Assembly (NCBI GenBank): GCA_017432405.1
Contig: JAFRJF010000241.1
Span: 1 to 21,644 of the forward strand
Length of the DNA stretch: 21,644 bases
Reading direction: 5' to 3'
DNA from: Clostridia bacterium
Lineage (GTDB): Bacteria; Bacillota_A; Clostridia; Christensenellales; Aristaeellaceae
Each line of letters opens with the position of its first letter. Position 1 is the first letter of the stretch. A program made the position numbers and the translations under genes. This document shows positions 7,483-15,274 of the stretch, in pieces. Under the pieces are notes generated by a model that saw nothing but the letters and a program-made list of their open reading frames with translations, was not told the origin of the DNA and did no database searches.

Positions 7483-8886
7483 CCCCACATACTCCACCGC
7501 CTTCTTCAGCGCCTTGGCGGCCAGCTCGCTGGGCATGCGGGCGCCGGCGCCGCCGCCCTCGATGACCACGGCGATGGCGTAGGGGTGGGCGTCGTCCTGT
7601 ATGAAGCCGGTGAACCAGGCGTTGGTTTCGATCTCTTTGTTGTCGCTGACCTCGGCGGAGCCGGTCTTGCCGCCCACCCGCAGGCCGTCGATGGCGGCGC
7701 GGGTGGCGGTGCCGCTTTCCACGGTCTGGATCATGAAGTCGGCGATCACCCCGGCGGTTTGGGTATCCAGCACCCTGCGGTAAACCTCGCTCTTCGCAGT
7801 GGCAGTGGCCGCGCCCTGGGTGTTGGCGATGCGATTGATCAGCAGGGGCTTCATCATCGCGCCCCCGTTGGCCACGGTGCCGGCGATCATGGCCATGTGC
7901 AGCGGGGTGACCAGCACCTCGCCCTGGCCGATGCCCGCCCACACCAGGCCGTTCATACTGTTCACAGCAGTGGGGAAGGCGGAGTTGTAGATCACGAAGT
8001 CGCCGAACTTGAAGTTCTCGTTGAAGCCAAAGGCCTCGGCGGTGGCCCGAAGGCGCTCCAGCCCCAGCTGGTAGGCCAGCTTGCCGAAGGTGACGTTGCA
8101 GCTGCGCTTGAAGGCGGTTTTCAGGTTCAATGAGCCATGGGCGGTGTTCCCTGCGCAGACGATGTGCCCGCCCTCGTAGTTCCACTCGCCGGAGCAGCTG
8201 AAGCTCTGCCCGGTGACGCCGGCGTCGTTGCTCAGGGCAGCGGCCAGCGTGACGATCTTGAACACCGAGCCGGGGGTGTACAGCCCCTGCAGGCATCGGT
8301 TCAGGTAGGCGGTGTCCTCCACGGTGGCGTCGGGATGGCCGTTCAGGTCGTAGGGATCATAGCTGGGCATGGAGACCATCGCCAGGATCTCGCCGGTCCT
8401 GTAATTGGTCACGCACACGGCTCCCCGGTAGCCCTCCGGGAATTTGTCGGCGATGTACGCCTGCAGGGGGCCGTCCACGGTGATCTGTATGCTGCTGCCC
8501 ACGTGGCGCTTGCTGGCGAACAGCTCGCTCAGCCGGTCCACCAGCGATGTGGAGATGTCCAGCAGCGTTGCCGAGTAGAAGGTCTCGATGCCGGTGCCGC
8601 TCATGCCGGCGGTGTCGCCCACGGTCTGGGACAGGGCCCTGCGGGCGGCGGCGTTCTTCATGTACTGGCGGGAGCCGTCCTCGGCGGTGGTGGCCAGCAG
8701 GTTGCCGTCCCGGTCGGTGATGTCCCCCCGCAGGCTGTTGGTGGCCCGCAGACGGCTGTTGCGCACGTCCGAGGCCCAGATGCTGCCCTGGGTGAACACC
8801 GTCATGGCAAACCAGGCCGCAAGGCCGACGAACATGACGACCACCAGCGTGCCGATCAGGCGCATGTTTCTTCTGAGCTCCTTCAT
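7480..8886 (-). CDS. pbpA: Class B penicillin-binding protein (peptidoglycan transpeptidase)
   Basis: A 468-residue membrane-anchored transpeptidase that cross-links peptidoglycan made by its SEDS partner. It has a short cytoplasmic start (MKELRRNMR), one membrane anchor (about 10-32), and the class B N-terminal motif LRGDITDRDGNLLA. The catalytic motifs follow: SVFK (Ser207 nucleophile, Lys210), SCN (262-264) and KTG (407-409). It is shorter than PBP2 or PBP3 of rods and close in size to PbpA of actinobacteria. The ATG at 8886 has GGAAGG and GGTGAT upstream; a TTG five codons earlier is less likely. It lies 92 bases after ftsW/rodA on the same strand. Neighbours FHA and SEDS match the rodA-pbpA type cluster, hence the symbol, which remains a family-level name. 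Confidence 0.92.
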   Translation of the reverse strand: MKELRRNMRLIGTLVVVMFVGLAAWFAMTVFTQGSIWASDVRNSRLRATNSLRGDITDRDGNLLATTAEDGSRQYMKNAAARRALSQTVGDTAGMSGTGIETFYSATLLDISTSLVDRLSELFASKRHVGSSIQITVDGPLQAYIADKFPEGYRGAVCVTNYRTGEILAMVSMPSYDPYDLNGHPDATVEDTAYLNRCLQGLYTPGSVFKIVTLAAALSNDAGVTGQSFSCSGEWNYEGGHIVCAGNTAHGSLNLKTAFKRSCNVTFGKLAYQLGLERLRATAEAFGFNENFKFGDFVIYNSAFPTAVNSMNGLVWAGIGQGEVLVTPLHMAMIAGTVANGGAMMKPLLINRIANTQGAATATAKSEVYRRVLDTQTAGVIADFMIQTVESGTATRAAIDGLRVGGKTGSAEVSDNKEIETNAWFTGFIQDDAHPYAIAVVIEGGGAGARMPSELAAKALKKAVEYVG

Positions 8887-8905
8887 GCAATCACCTTCCA
8901 AATAA

Positions 8906-8978
8906 ATGAGGAATTAGGAATGAGGAATTAATAGTGGAGGGGCTAATCATTCCTAATTCCTAATTCCTCATGCCTCAT
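8906..8978. repeat. Inverted heptad repeat (ATGAGGA/ATTAGGA) between ftsW/rodA and pbpA
   Basis: Positions 8906-8921 (ATGAGGAATTAGGAAT) pair perfectly with 8956-8971, and further heptads partly extend the stem inward. Each arm is built from 7-base units ATGAGGA or ATTAGGA. On the minus strand the array starts directly after the TGA of the SEDS gene. The loop includes GTGGAGGGGC. It forms most of the 92-base gap and could stall, terminate or protect the operon transcript. Unit sequence and 7-base period match the array at 10986-11034. Confidence 0.85.
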
Positions 8979-10274
8979 TCAATACGCGCTTTCCCTCAGT
9001 TCCAGTGTTTCGATATCTTTGGCTTCGTCCTCCGCGTTCATCGACGACAGGCCCAGCAGAAGGCCCATGGAGAAGAAGGTGCTCACCAGCGAGGAGCCGC
9101 CGTAGCACACCAGGGGCAATGTGACGCCTGAGAGGGGCAGCAGCTTCGTGTTGCCGCCGGCGATCAGCATGGTCTGAAGGCCCAGCATGATCACCAGGCC
9201 GAAGGCGGTCAGCGAGTGGAAGGACGTGCGGGCGTTGAAGGCCACGATCAGGCCCCGCATGATGATCAGCACGTATACGGCCAACAGGCCCAAGGCGAAG
9301 ATCAGTCCGAATTCCTCGGTGATGGCGGCGAATATGAAGTCGGAATGGTAGAGGGGGATGTTGCGGGGCATGCCCAGCCCCAGGCCCATGCCGAACAGTC
9401 CGCCGCTGCCGATGGCGATCAGCGCGTGCACCAGCTGGTAACCCAAGTTCTCCGGGTCGCTCCAGGGGTTTTTCCAGATGGCGACGCGCCCCTGCACGTA
9501 GGGCAGCGCCCTGTAGGCCAGCACCGCCGCCGCCGCGCCCATGCCCAGCCCCGCAAGGCTGATAAAGGCGTTGGAGGTGGCCACGTAATACATGGCCACG
9601 GTGGTCAAAAAGTACAGCAGCACCGCGCCCAGGTCCTTCTCCGCCAGCAGTATGCCGCAGCAGGCTGCCGCGAAGGCGATGGTGGGAATGCACTTGACGA
9701 ACCGGGGCCGCTGGGAAAAGCCGCTGGCCAGGCACAGGATCAGCACCGGCTTCATGAACTCGCTGGGCTGCGCCGAGAAGCCGCCCAGGCCGATCCAGTT
9801 GCGTGCGCCGTACTTGTACACGCCGATGACCGGCATGTAGGGCGACGCCAGTACCACCAGGCACAGCGCCATCAGCCAGGGGGTGTATCGCTTCCAGTTG
9901 CGCCAGGCGCGTATGAACGCCGCCCCGGCGAACATCGCGGCGATGCCGACCACCGCGTAGATGGCCTGGGTTCGGGGAGTGATGTTGGACTTGGCGATGT
10001 CCGACAGCGAGATCAGTCCCACGCTGCACAGCAACATCACCAGTATCAGTATCGCCCGGTCCACCGGCCAGACGCGGCCCATCAGCGTCGTCACCAGCCA
10101 GGTGCCCAGCGGCAGCGCTACGGCGAAGCACAGCGCCTGGAGGTTGACGCCGCCCCTTTGGAAGGCGATCAGCAGCATTGCCAGGAACTGAAACAGCATC
10201 ACCGCGGACAGCAGCAGGTGGGTATTGGAGCGCATCAGCGCCTTTTTCATCTTTTCAACTCTGCTTTGGGTCAT
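8979..10274 (-). CDS. SEDS-family peptidoglycan glycosyltransferase (FtsW/RodA type)
   Basis: A 431-residue polytopic membrane protein with about ten hydrophobic spans. It polymerises glycan strands from lipid II together with the class B PBP encoded next. Family marks are GLGGFSAQPSEFMKP (163-176), AEKDLGAVLL (Asp214 in the position of the essential SEDS aspartate), GYQLVHALIAIGSGGLFG (278-295), SDFIFAAITEEFG (311-323) and LPLSGVTLPLVCYGGSS (379-395), where Cys replaces the usual Ser of VSYGGSS. The ATG at 10274 overlaps the FHA stop as ATGA, indicating coupled translation; a second Met at codon 9 has no better ribosome site. FtsW and RodA cannot be separated by eye, though pairing with FHA and pbpA favours a RodA-like role. 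Confidence 0.92.
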   Translation of the reverse strand: MTQSRVEKMKKALMRSNTHLLLSAVMLFQFLAMLLIAFQRGGVNLQALCFAVALPLGTWLVTTLMGRVWPVDRAILILVMLLCSVGLISLSDIAKSNITPRTQAIYAVVGIAAMFAGAAFIRAWRNWKRYTPWLMALCLVVLASPYMPVIGVYKYGARNWIGLGGFSAQPSEFMKPVLILCLASGFSQRPRFVKCIPTIAFAAACCGILLAEKDLGAVLLYFLTTVAMYYVATSNAFISLAGLGMGAAAAVLAYRALPYVQGRVAIWKNPWSDPENLGYQLVHALIAIGSGGLFGMGLGLGMPRNIPLYHSDFIFAAITEEFGLIFALGLLAVYVLIIMRGLIVAFNARTSFHSLTAFGLVIMLGLQTMLIAGGNTKLLPLSGVTLPLVCYGGSSLVSTFFSMGLLLGLSSMNAEDEAKDIETLELRESAY

Positions 10275-10804
10275 TCTTCCATATCCTCGAGGAACAGATC
10301 CCCGTTTTCATAGGGGGAATCCGCCGCTTCATCATCGATATCCTCCGCCATTCTGCCGTCGGTGAGCACCAGAAGCAGGCGCACACGGCCGAGGGTGAAT
10401 TCGCTGCCGTCGCCCAGCCGCAGGGTCTCGGCGCGGCGGCCGTCGGCGTCCCGCATTGCCGCGCCGGGCCGGGCCTGTATGATCAGCCCCTGGTCGGTCA
10501 GCTGGAAATAGGCGTGCTTGCGCCGGATGCTGGCGTGGCGGATGCGGATGTCCGAGCGGCGGAGCGCGCCGATCATGCCCTCCCGAATCACCGGGTAGCG
10601 CATGCCCCGGCAGGCCTTGCCGTCGCCCTCCAGCACCAGCAGCTCGCCGCTCAGCCCGGTCTGGGGGGATAAGCGCCGCAGCACGCCGGCCCGGCGGCTG
10701 TCGACGATGGTGATTCGCCACGCCCGCAGCACGATCAGCACCATCAGCGCGGCGAACACGTACCGCGCCCCCAGGGCGACAAGCTCATACAAGCCTTCGG
10801 ACAT
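10271..10804 (-). CDS. Membrane-anchored FHA-domain protein
   Basis: A 177-residue protein with one N-terminal membrane span (about 5-28) and a cytoplasmic FHA domain. FHA domains bind phosphothreonine. The pattern PVIREGMIGALRRSDIRI, then HASIRRKHAYFQL, matches the FHA core (G-[RS]...D..I, then S.R.H), with the Ser-Arg-Lys-His turn visible, although the usual IGR is IGALR here. The C-terminus is acidic. An ATG at 10804 is chosen because GAGGTG lies 7 bases upstream; a GTG one codon earlier is possible. It is first in the wall operon, overlapping the SEDS gene by 4 bases. By analogy with actinobacterial fhaB-rodA-pbpA clusters it may tie wall synthesis to Ser/Thr kinase signalling, but no kinase or phosphatase lies in this window. 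Confidence 0.85.
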   Translation of the reverse strand: MSEGLYELVALGARYVFAALMVLIVLRAWRITIVDSRRAGVLRRLSPQTGLSGELLVLEGDGKACRGMRYPVIREGMIGALRRSDIRIRHASIRRKHAYFQLTDQGLIIQARPGAAMRDADGRRAETLRLGDGSEFTLGRVRLLLVLTDGRMAEDIDDEAADSPYENGDLFLEDMEE

Positions 10805-10844
10805 CACGAAACACCTCGCCTTCTGACATAAATCATCATTTTAT

Positions 10845-10873
10845 ATTATACGCCTGCGCCTTGGACGGCGCAA
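10845..10873 (-). promoter_or_regulatory. Probable promoter of the FHA-SEDS-PBP operon
   Basis: On the minus strand TTGCGC (10873-10868), a 17-base spacer and a perfect TATAAT (10850-10845) precede the FHA gene. This predicts a leader of about 35 bases. The -35 matches consensus at only three positions, so strength may be moderate. Confidence 0.55.
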
Positions 10874-10951
10874 GGCGGCGAGGGCCGGGCGCATGGAACA
10901 TCATTGTGACGAAATAACAGCGAAAGCGGTCGAATTGTACCGAATTTACCA

Positions 10952-10981
10952 ATGACAGAGGGGGTGGGATAGTGGTATAAT
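10952..10981 (+). promoter_or_regulatory. Promoter of the SpoIID-caspase operon
   Basis: ATGACA (10952-10957), an 18-base spacer and TATAAT (10976-10981) preceded by TGG form an extended -10 promoter. Transcription should start near 10988, so the heptad array and a hairpin lie inside a leader of about 137 bases before the SpoIID gene. Confidence 0.65.
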
Positions 10982-10985
10982 CGGA

Positions 10986-11034
10986 ATGAGGAATGAAGAA
11001 TGGGGAATGGAGAATGAGGAATGAGGAATGGGGA
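10986..11034 (+). repeat. Seven tandem 7-base units (ATGAGGA-like)
   Basis: Seven consecutive heptamers read ATGAGGA, ATGAAGA, ATGGGGA, ATGGAGA, ATGAGGA, ATGAGGA and ATGGGGA. All are purine-rich and keep ATG at the first three positions. They begin right after the -10 element, in the leader of the SpoIID-caspase operon. Period and sequence match the arms of the inverted repeat at 8906-8978. Because 7 is not a multiple of 3 the array is not coding. Several units also look like weak ribosome sites followed by ATG. Confidence 0.85.
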
Positions 11035-11066
11035 CAGCCCGGTGTTTAGACATTGCGGGGGCTGTC
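11033..11066 (+). repeat. Leader hairpin GACAGCCC/GGGCTGTC
   Basis: GACAGCCC (11033-11040) and GGGCTGTC (11059-11066) are an exact 8-base inverted repeat with an 18-base loop, located in the predicted leader of the SpoIID-caspase operon and directly abutting the heptad array. No T-run follows, so it is not a typical terminator. Its role is unknown. Confidence 0.55.
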
Positions 11067-11124
11067 AATAATTGGGAATACAACGATAAATCCGGGCGGG
11101 CGTTTGCCGGCCCATGGAGGCGCT

Positions 11125-13089
11125 ATGATATATAGGTTGATTTGTGTACTGTTGTTGGTTGCGCTGGCGCTGCCGGCGTCGGCGTTGGCGGAGGGCATGA
11201 TCGAATGGGATCGGGCGACGGTGGAGGTCGAAGCCAAGGCTTCGCCCGAGCCGGAGGAGACGACGGCTTCCTTTGAGGGGACGGTGACGCTGCCACCGGT
11301 GGACGCGCTGAAGACGGAGGGCCCGCTGGTGCCCGTCGATTTGCCGGAGGCGGCTGCCGAGGAATCGGGGGCATCTGCCGATGCGCCGGCGACAGCGACT
11401 CCGGAGGTGACGTTCGCGCCGATCCCGGAGGCGGATATCGGGGACGACGGCCTGCTGCGGGTGGAGCTGCGTTCGTTGGACAAGCCGGCGCAGCTGCACC
11501 TGACGCTGTCGGGCAGCTATGCCGTGGAGGCGGATCCCGGCTTTCGCTTTGATTCGGGGGCCGCTGTGACGCTGGCGGCGGTTCAGGACCGGGTCTGGCT
11601 TTCCGCCGGCGGCCTGAGCATCGACATGGGCAAGACGCTGACGCTGACCCGCCATCGCGCGGCGGAGGGGGCGGAGAACGGCATCCGCATCGAAGAATCC
11701 GAAAAGAACGGCCTGTACTGCGGAGATTTGACCGTCACCGCCCGGGGCAGCGGCCTGCACTGCGTGCTGACCCTGCCGGTGGAGGACTACCTTTACGGCG
11801 TGGTGGCCTACGAGATGAGCGACCGCTTCCCGCTGGAGGCGCTGAAGGCCCAGGCCGTAGCGGCCCGCACCTACGCCATGAAGCGAAAGGCGCGGTCAGG
11901 CAGGCGGGATTACGACGTGGTGGATACCACCGACGACCAGGTGTTCAAGGGCTATGATCCGGAATATGTCAACGTCATCCGCGCCGTGGACGACACCCGG
12001 GGCGTGGTGGGGCTGTACGATGGCGGCTTCGCCACCTGCTACTATACCGCCAGCAACGGCGGCCAGACGGCCCTGCCCAGCCAGATCTGGGGCGGCGGCG
12101 GAGACGACGGCTATCTGTCGATGGCGGACGATCCCTATGACCTGGAAAATCCCCGCAGCCTGCAAAACGAGTTGACCGTCTCAACTGCCTGCGAGGGCAG
12201 CGCGGCGCTGAGATCCATGCTGGAATCGGCGCTGGGGAAGGTGATGGCGTCGGCGGGCGTCAACGAAGGCGGCTGGGCCTTCGATTCCATCGCCGCGGTC
12301 AGGCCGGTGAACCCCCGTTTCGAGGGCAGCCGGATGGTCGACGGGCTGGCATTCGACCTCAGGGCGAAGCTGCTGCAGCCCGCGGCGACCCCTGAGCCCA
12401 GCCCGACGCCGGAGCCAACGCCGATCCCCGAAGGCAACCAGGCGCCTTCGGTCACGGATCCGGCGGCGACCGAATCCGCCGACGAACCGACCGAGCCGCC
12501 GATGGCGTGGGTGTTGTCCGACGACATCTACACGGTGACGCTGGACGTGTACGCGCAGATCAAGGACGGCCTGTCTCTGGGGCTGAACGGGGCAGATTAC
12601 GAGCTGATGGACGTGGAGACGATTTTAGATGACGCAGGCGCGCCGCAGGCCTTCCGGCTGATCATGCGGCGGTATGGCCACGGCGTGGGCATGAGCCAGC
12701 GCGGCGCACAGTGGATGGCCGGGCACTGCGGCATGACCTGGCGGGAGATCTTGTCCTTCTACTATCCCGGCATGGCGCTGGCCCGCATGGACTGGCCCGA
12801 CATGACCCTGACGGCGCTGGACGAGCTGTCTTCCAGTGTGGGCGCGGCCCGGCCGGAGCCGACCTACCGCCCCTTGCCCGAACCCAGGGACGGCGAGCAT
12901 TACGCTACGGTGAACGCTACCGCCCTGAACGTGCGCCAGCAGCCCTCCACAGACGCCGCCGTTCTCGAACAGCTGGCCCAGGGGCGGCGGGTGGTCGCGG
13001 CTACCGACCCTGACGCTGACGGCTGGGTGAAGGTCCACACCGGCGAAGTGGACGGATTCGTGAAGGCAGAGTATCTCCTGGGGGAGTAA
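11125..13089 (+). CDS. Secreted SpoIID/LytB-domain protein with C-terminal SH3b domain
   Basis: A 654-residue exported protein. The N-terminal signal peptide is MIYRLICVLLLVALALPASA. The SpoIID domain, the fold of the lytic transglycosylase SpoIID that cleaves peptidoglycan, starts near VEDYLYGVVAYEM, with Glu230 in the place of the catalytic glutamate, followed by KAQAVAARTYA. It then has YYTASNGGQT and, near residues 517-528, YGHGVGMSQRGA, ending REILSFYYPG. A Pro/Thr/Glu linker (about 422-459) is inserted inside the SpoIID domain. Residues 591-653 form a bacterial SH3 domain (TALNVRQQPS, then GWVKV and GFVKAEYLL), likely for wall binding. GGAGG lies 4 bases before the ATG at 11125. The caspase-like gene follows 24 bases downstream. 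A general wall role is likelier than one only in sporulation. Confidence 0.88.
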   Translation: MIYRLICVLLLVALALPASALAEGMIEWDRATVEVEAKASPEPEETTASFEGTVTLPPVDALKTEGPLVPVDLPEAAAEESGASADAPATATPEVTFAPIPEADIGDDGLLRVELRSLDKPAQLHLTLSGSYAVEADPGFRFDSGAAVTLAAVQDRVWLSAGGLSIDMGKTLTLTRHRAAEGAENGIRIEESEKNGLYCGDLTVTARGSGLHCVLTLPVEDYLYGVVAYEMSDRFPLEALKAQAVAARTYAMKRKARSGRRDYDVVDTTDDQVFKGYDPEYVNVIRAVDDTRGVVGLYDGGFATCYYTASNGGQTALPSQIWGGGGDDGYLSMADDPYDLENPRSLQNELTVSTACEGSAALRSMLESALGKVMASAGVNEGGWAFDSIAAVRPVNPRFEGSRMVDGLAFDLRAKLLQPAATPEPSPTPEPTPIPEGNQAPSVTDPAATESADEPTEPPMAWVLSDDIYTVTLDVYAQIKDGLSLGLNGADYELMDVETILDDAGAPQAFRLIMRRYGHGVGMSQRGAQWMAGHCGMTWREILSFYYPGMALARMDWPDMTLTALDELSSSVGAARPEPTYRPLPEPRDGEHYATVNATALNVRQQPSTDAAVLEQLAQGRRVVAATDPDADGWVKVHTGEVDGFVKAEYLLGE

Positions 13090-13113
13090 TTGTCGATCCG
13101 GAGAATCATAAAT

Positions 13114-15147
13114 ATGCGAAGACGCTTCCTTTTCCTGCTGGCGCTGATCGCCATGGCCGCGGCCATTCGTCCGTGGCCGCTTGGCGTGGCCTTTGCGCAG
13201 GCGGACGCGGCACAGGTCAAGACCCTGGCAGCCGGGGCGCTGGTCGAGGTGGACCTGGACGCGGGAGAAGCGGTATATGATTTCGTCGCTCCGTCGGGCA
13301 GCGTTTACGACGTGTGGCTGTTTCCTGCGGAGGCGGAAGCGCCAGCGGTCAAAGCCAGGCTGTGGCGGGGGGACCGGCTGGTCGCCGAGGGGGAGGGCGG
13401 CATGCCCGCCCTGAGCCTGCGCCTGGCTGCCGGGACCGAATACAGGCTGGCGCTGAGCGGATCGGGTCGAGGACGGCTGGAATTGGCTCGGCATGCCCTA
13501 TCCCGCTGCTATGCGCTGCCGATGCTGCTGAAGGCCGGCGGCGACGCCTATTCCAAGGCATTCGTGCGGGAGGGCGACGTCCACTGGTACGCCCTGGACG
13601 CGGATTCGGAGCAGCCCGTGTCGCTGCTGGCTGTTCCCGGGCGTCAGGACATGCGGCTGGATGCCCTGCTGATCGACGACGGGGGACGACTGCTCAAGGC
13701 GGGCAGTCATACCGCCGGCGGGGCGAGCCTGCTGGACTTTGTTCCCGAGGCGGGCAAGCGCTACCGGGTGCGGCTCTCCTGCCAGGAGGGTGGGACAGGC
13801 CTGTATGACCTGAGGCTGGATCGCCTGACGGGCGACGCGCTGCCGGAGCAGGTGATCCTTTCCCGCCGGAGCGCGGTCATTGAGGGTCGGAGTACGGTGG
13901 CCCTGGCGGCGGATGTCAGCCCCGAGGGCGCGGCGGATGTGCTGTACTGGGAGAGCGCCCAGAGCACGGTGGCCCGGGTGGACAGCCGCGGCCGGGTGAC
14001 CGGACGGGCGGCGGGCCAGACGGTGATCACGGCTTATGCCCCGGGGGGCGTCAGCGATTTCTGCGTGGTCGAGGTAAAGCCGGTGGCCGTGACGGGTGTG
14101 GCGCTGCTGTCGGGAAAGATGACCCTGAGCGTGGGCGACGACGCGGCCATCGAGTGCGACGTGATGCCGGAGAACGCCACCAACACCCGCCTGGTCTACG
14201 AGGCGCAGCCTGAGGGCATCGTCGGGGTCGACGCCCGGGGCGTGCTGCGGGGCATCGCCGAGGGCGACGCCACCGTGACCGTCAGGTCCCAGGACGGCGG
14301 TTTTTCCGACACCCTGTCAGTGCACGTCAACTCGGCGCCCCGGCGCTGGCGGGCATTGCTGGTGGGAGAACAGAATTATGCCGAGGGCGTGGCAGCGGTG
14401 CGCGTCGGATCGATCCATTCGGTTTCCGGCATGCGCAGCATGCTGGAAAACCTGTCCTTCGACGGGGCCAGGTTCCAGGTGAATACGCTGCTGGACGCCT
14501 CCCGGGACGAGGTGCTGGCGGGCATAGAGAACGGCTTTTCCGAGGCCGGTGACCGCGACCTCTCCCTGTTTTACATCACCTGTCATGGCTATTACGCCGG
14601 GGGCATGACCTGCCTGCAGATGTACGACGGTTCGATCCTGGCGGCGGCGGAGCTCGCCCAGGCGCTGCGCAACGTCAAGGGGGACGTGCTGGTGGTGATC
14701 GACTGCTGCGGCAGCGGCGGCGTCATCGGCAGGGCCAGCAGCACCGCCGACATTCTCAAGGGCATCGGCGGGGTGTTTGACGGCAACCTGGGTCCCTCGG
14801 TGATGGGCACCAGTCGCTTCAAGGTGCTGGCCAGCGCCGCGCTGGAGCAGGAGAGCTACCGCGTCAGCTTTAGCAGCAGCGCCGGGGAATCCGACATGTC
14901 CACCGTGTTTGCCCGGGCCCTGTGCGAGGCAGGGGGATGGAACATCGACCGGGGCACGGGCACGGCGCTGCGCGCGGATCGGAACTATGACGGTCGGGTG
15001 ACCCTGACGGAGCTGTACAGCTATGTCGCCCGCAGAGTGATGTGGTATCTGAACCTGACCGCAACTTTGAACGGGGTCACAGATCAATATGTGCAGACCG
15101 TCCAGCTCTGGCCCGAGGGGGACGGGCTGGTGGTGATGCAGCGATAA
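13114..15147 (+). CDS. Secreted caspase-fold (C14-like) cysteine peptidase with Ig-like domains
   Basis: A 677-residue exported protein. After a signal peptide (MRRRFLFLLALIAMAAA) come two beta-rich segments resembling pre-peptidase C-terminal domains (about 33-125 and 142-235). Two Big_2-type Ig-like domains follow (about 245-323 and 324-405), each ending with the GxxxGxAxGxxxVT pattern. The C-terminal peptidase domain (about 410 to the end) begins RRWRALLVGEQNY and has the His491 dyad residue in LFYITCHGYY and Cys532 in VLVVIDCCGSGG. Near residues 621-637 lies a Ca-binding-like loop, DRNYDGRVTLTELYSYV, often seen in bacterial caspase homologues. The ATG at 13114 has GGAG 10 bases upstream; a TTG at 13090 is less likely. 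It follows the SpoIID gene in one operon and ends at a clear terminator. Substrate and trigger are unknown. Confidence 0.88.
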   Translation: MRRRFLFLLALIAMAAAIRPWPLGVAFAQADAAQVKTLAAGALVEVDLDAGEAVYDFVAPSGSVYDVWLFPAEAEAPAVKARLWRGDRLVAEGEGGMPALSLRLAAGTEYRLALSGSGRGRLELARHALSRCYALPMLLKAGGDAYSKAFVREGDVHWYALDADSEQPVSLLAVPGRQDMRLDALLIDDGGRLLKAGSHTAGGASLLDFVPEAGKRYRVRLSCQEGGTGLYDLRLDRLTGDALPEQVILSRRSAVIEGRSTVALAADVSPEGAADVLYWESAQSTVARVDSRGRVTGRAAGQTVITAYAPGGVSDFCVVEVKPVAVTGVALLSGKMTLSVGDDAAIECDVMPENATNTRLVYEAQPEGIVGVDARGVLRGIAEGDATVTVRSQDGGFSDTLSVHVNSAPRRWRALLVGEQNYAEGVAAVRVGSIHSVSGMRSMLENLSFDGARFQVNTLLDASRDEVLAGIENGFSEAGDRDLSLFYITCHGYYAGGMTCLQMYDGSILAAAELAQALRNVKGDVLVVIDCCGSGGVIGRASSTADILKGIGGVFDGNLGPSVMGTSRFKVLASAALEQESYRVSFSSSAGESDMSTVFARALCEAGGWNIDRGTGTALRADRNYDGRVTLTELYSYVARRVMWYLNLTATLNGVTDQYVQTVQLWPEGDGLVVMQR

Positions 15148-15150
15148 AGC

Positions 15151-15186
15151 AAAAAAGGATTTGCCAGTGAAGGTAAATCCTTTTTT
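15151..15186 (+). terminator. Intrinsic terminator of the SpoIID-caspase operon
   Basis: The stem AAAAAAGGATTTGCC pairs with GGTAAATCCTTTTTT, with one G-T pair and a short loop, and starts 4 bases after the stop at 15147. The T-run at its 3' side on the plus strand, and the A-run that gives a T-run on the minus strand, make it a bidirectional terminator that can also stop the convergent RND transcript. Confidence 0.9.
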
Positions 15187-15235
15187 GTTGGTTGAAGCGT
15201 CATGGCGGCGCGGCGATATTTGGAAGAATATCGGG

Positions 15236-15272
15236 AAATACTGATTTGTCGCAGTGCGACAAATCAGTATTT
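15236..15272. repeat. CTGATTT hairpin repeat, copy 2
   Basis: Arms 15236-15253 and 15255-15272 are a perfect 18-base inverted repeat around a single G. The outer arm carries AAATACTGATTTGTCG, sharing the CTGATTT and CGACAAATCAG core with the element at 7440-7482 while the tip differs. It begins two bases after the RND stop codon on the minus strand, so both copies abut the end of a minus-strand gene. No long T-run follows. Confidence 0.88.
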
Positions 15273-15274
15273 GT

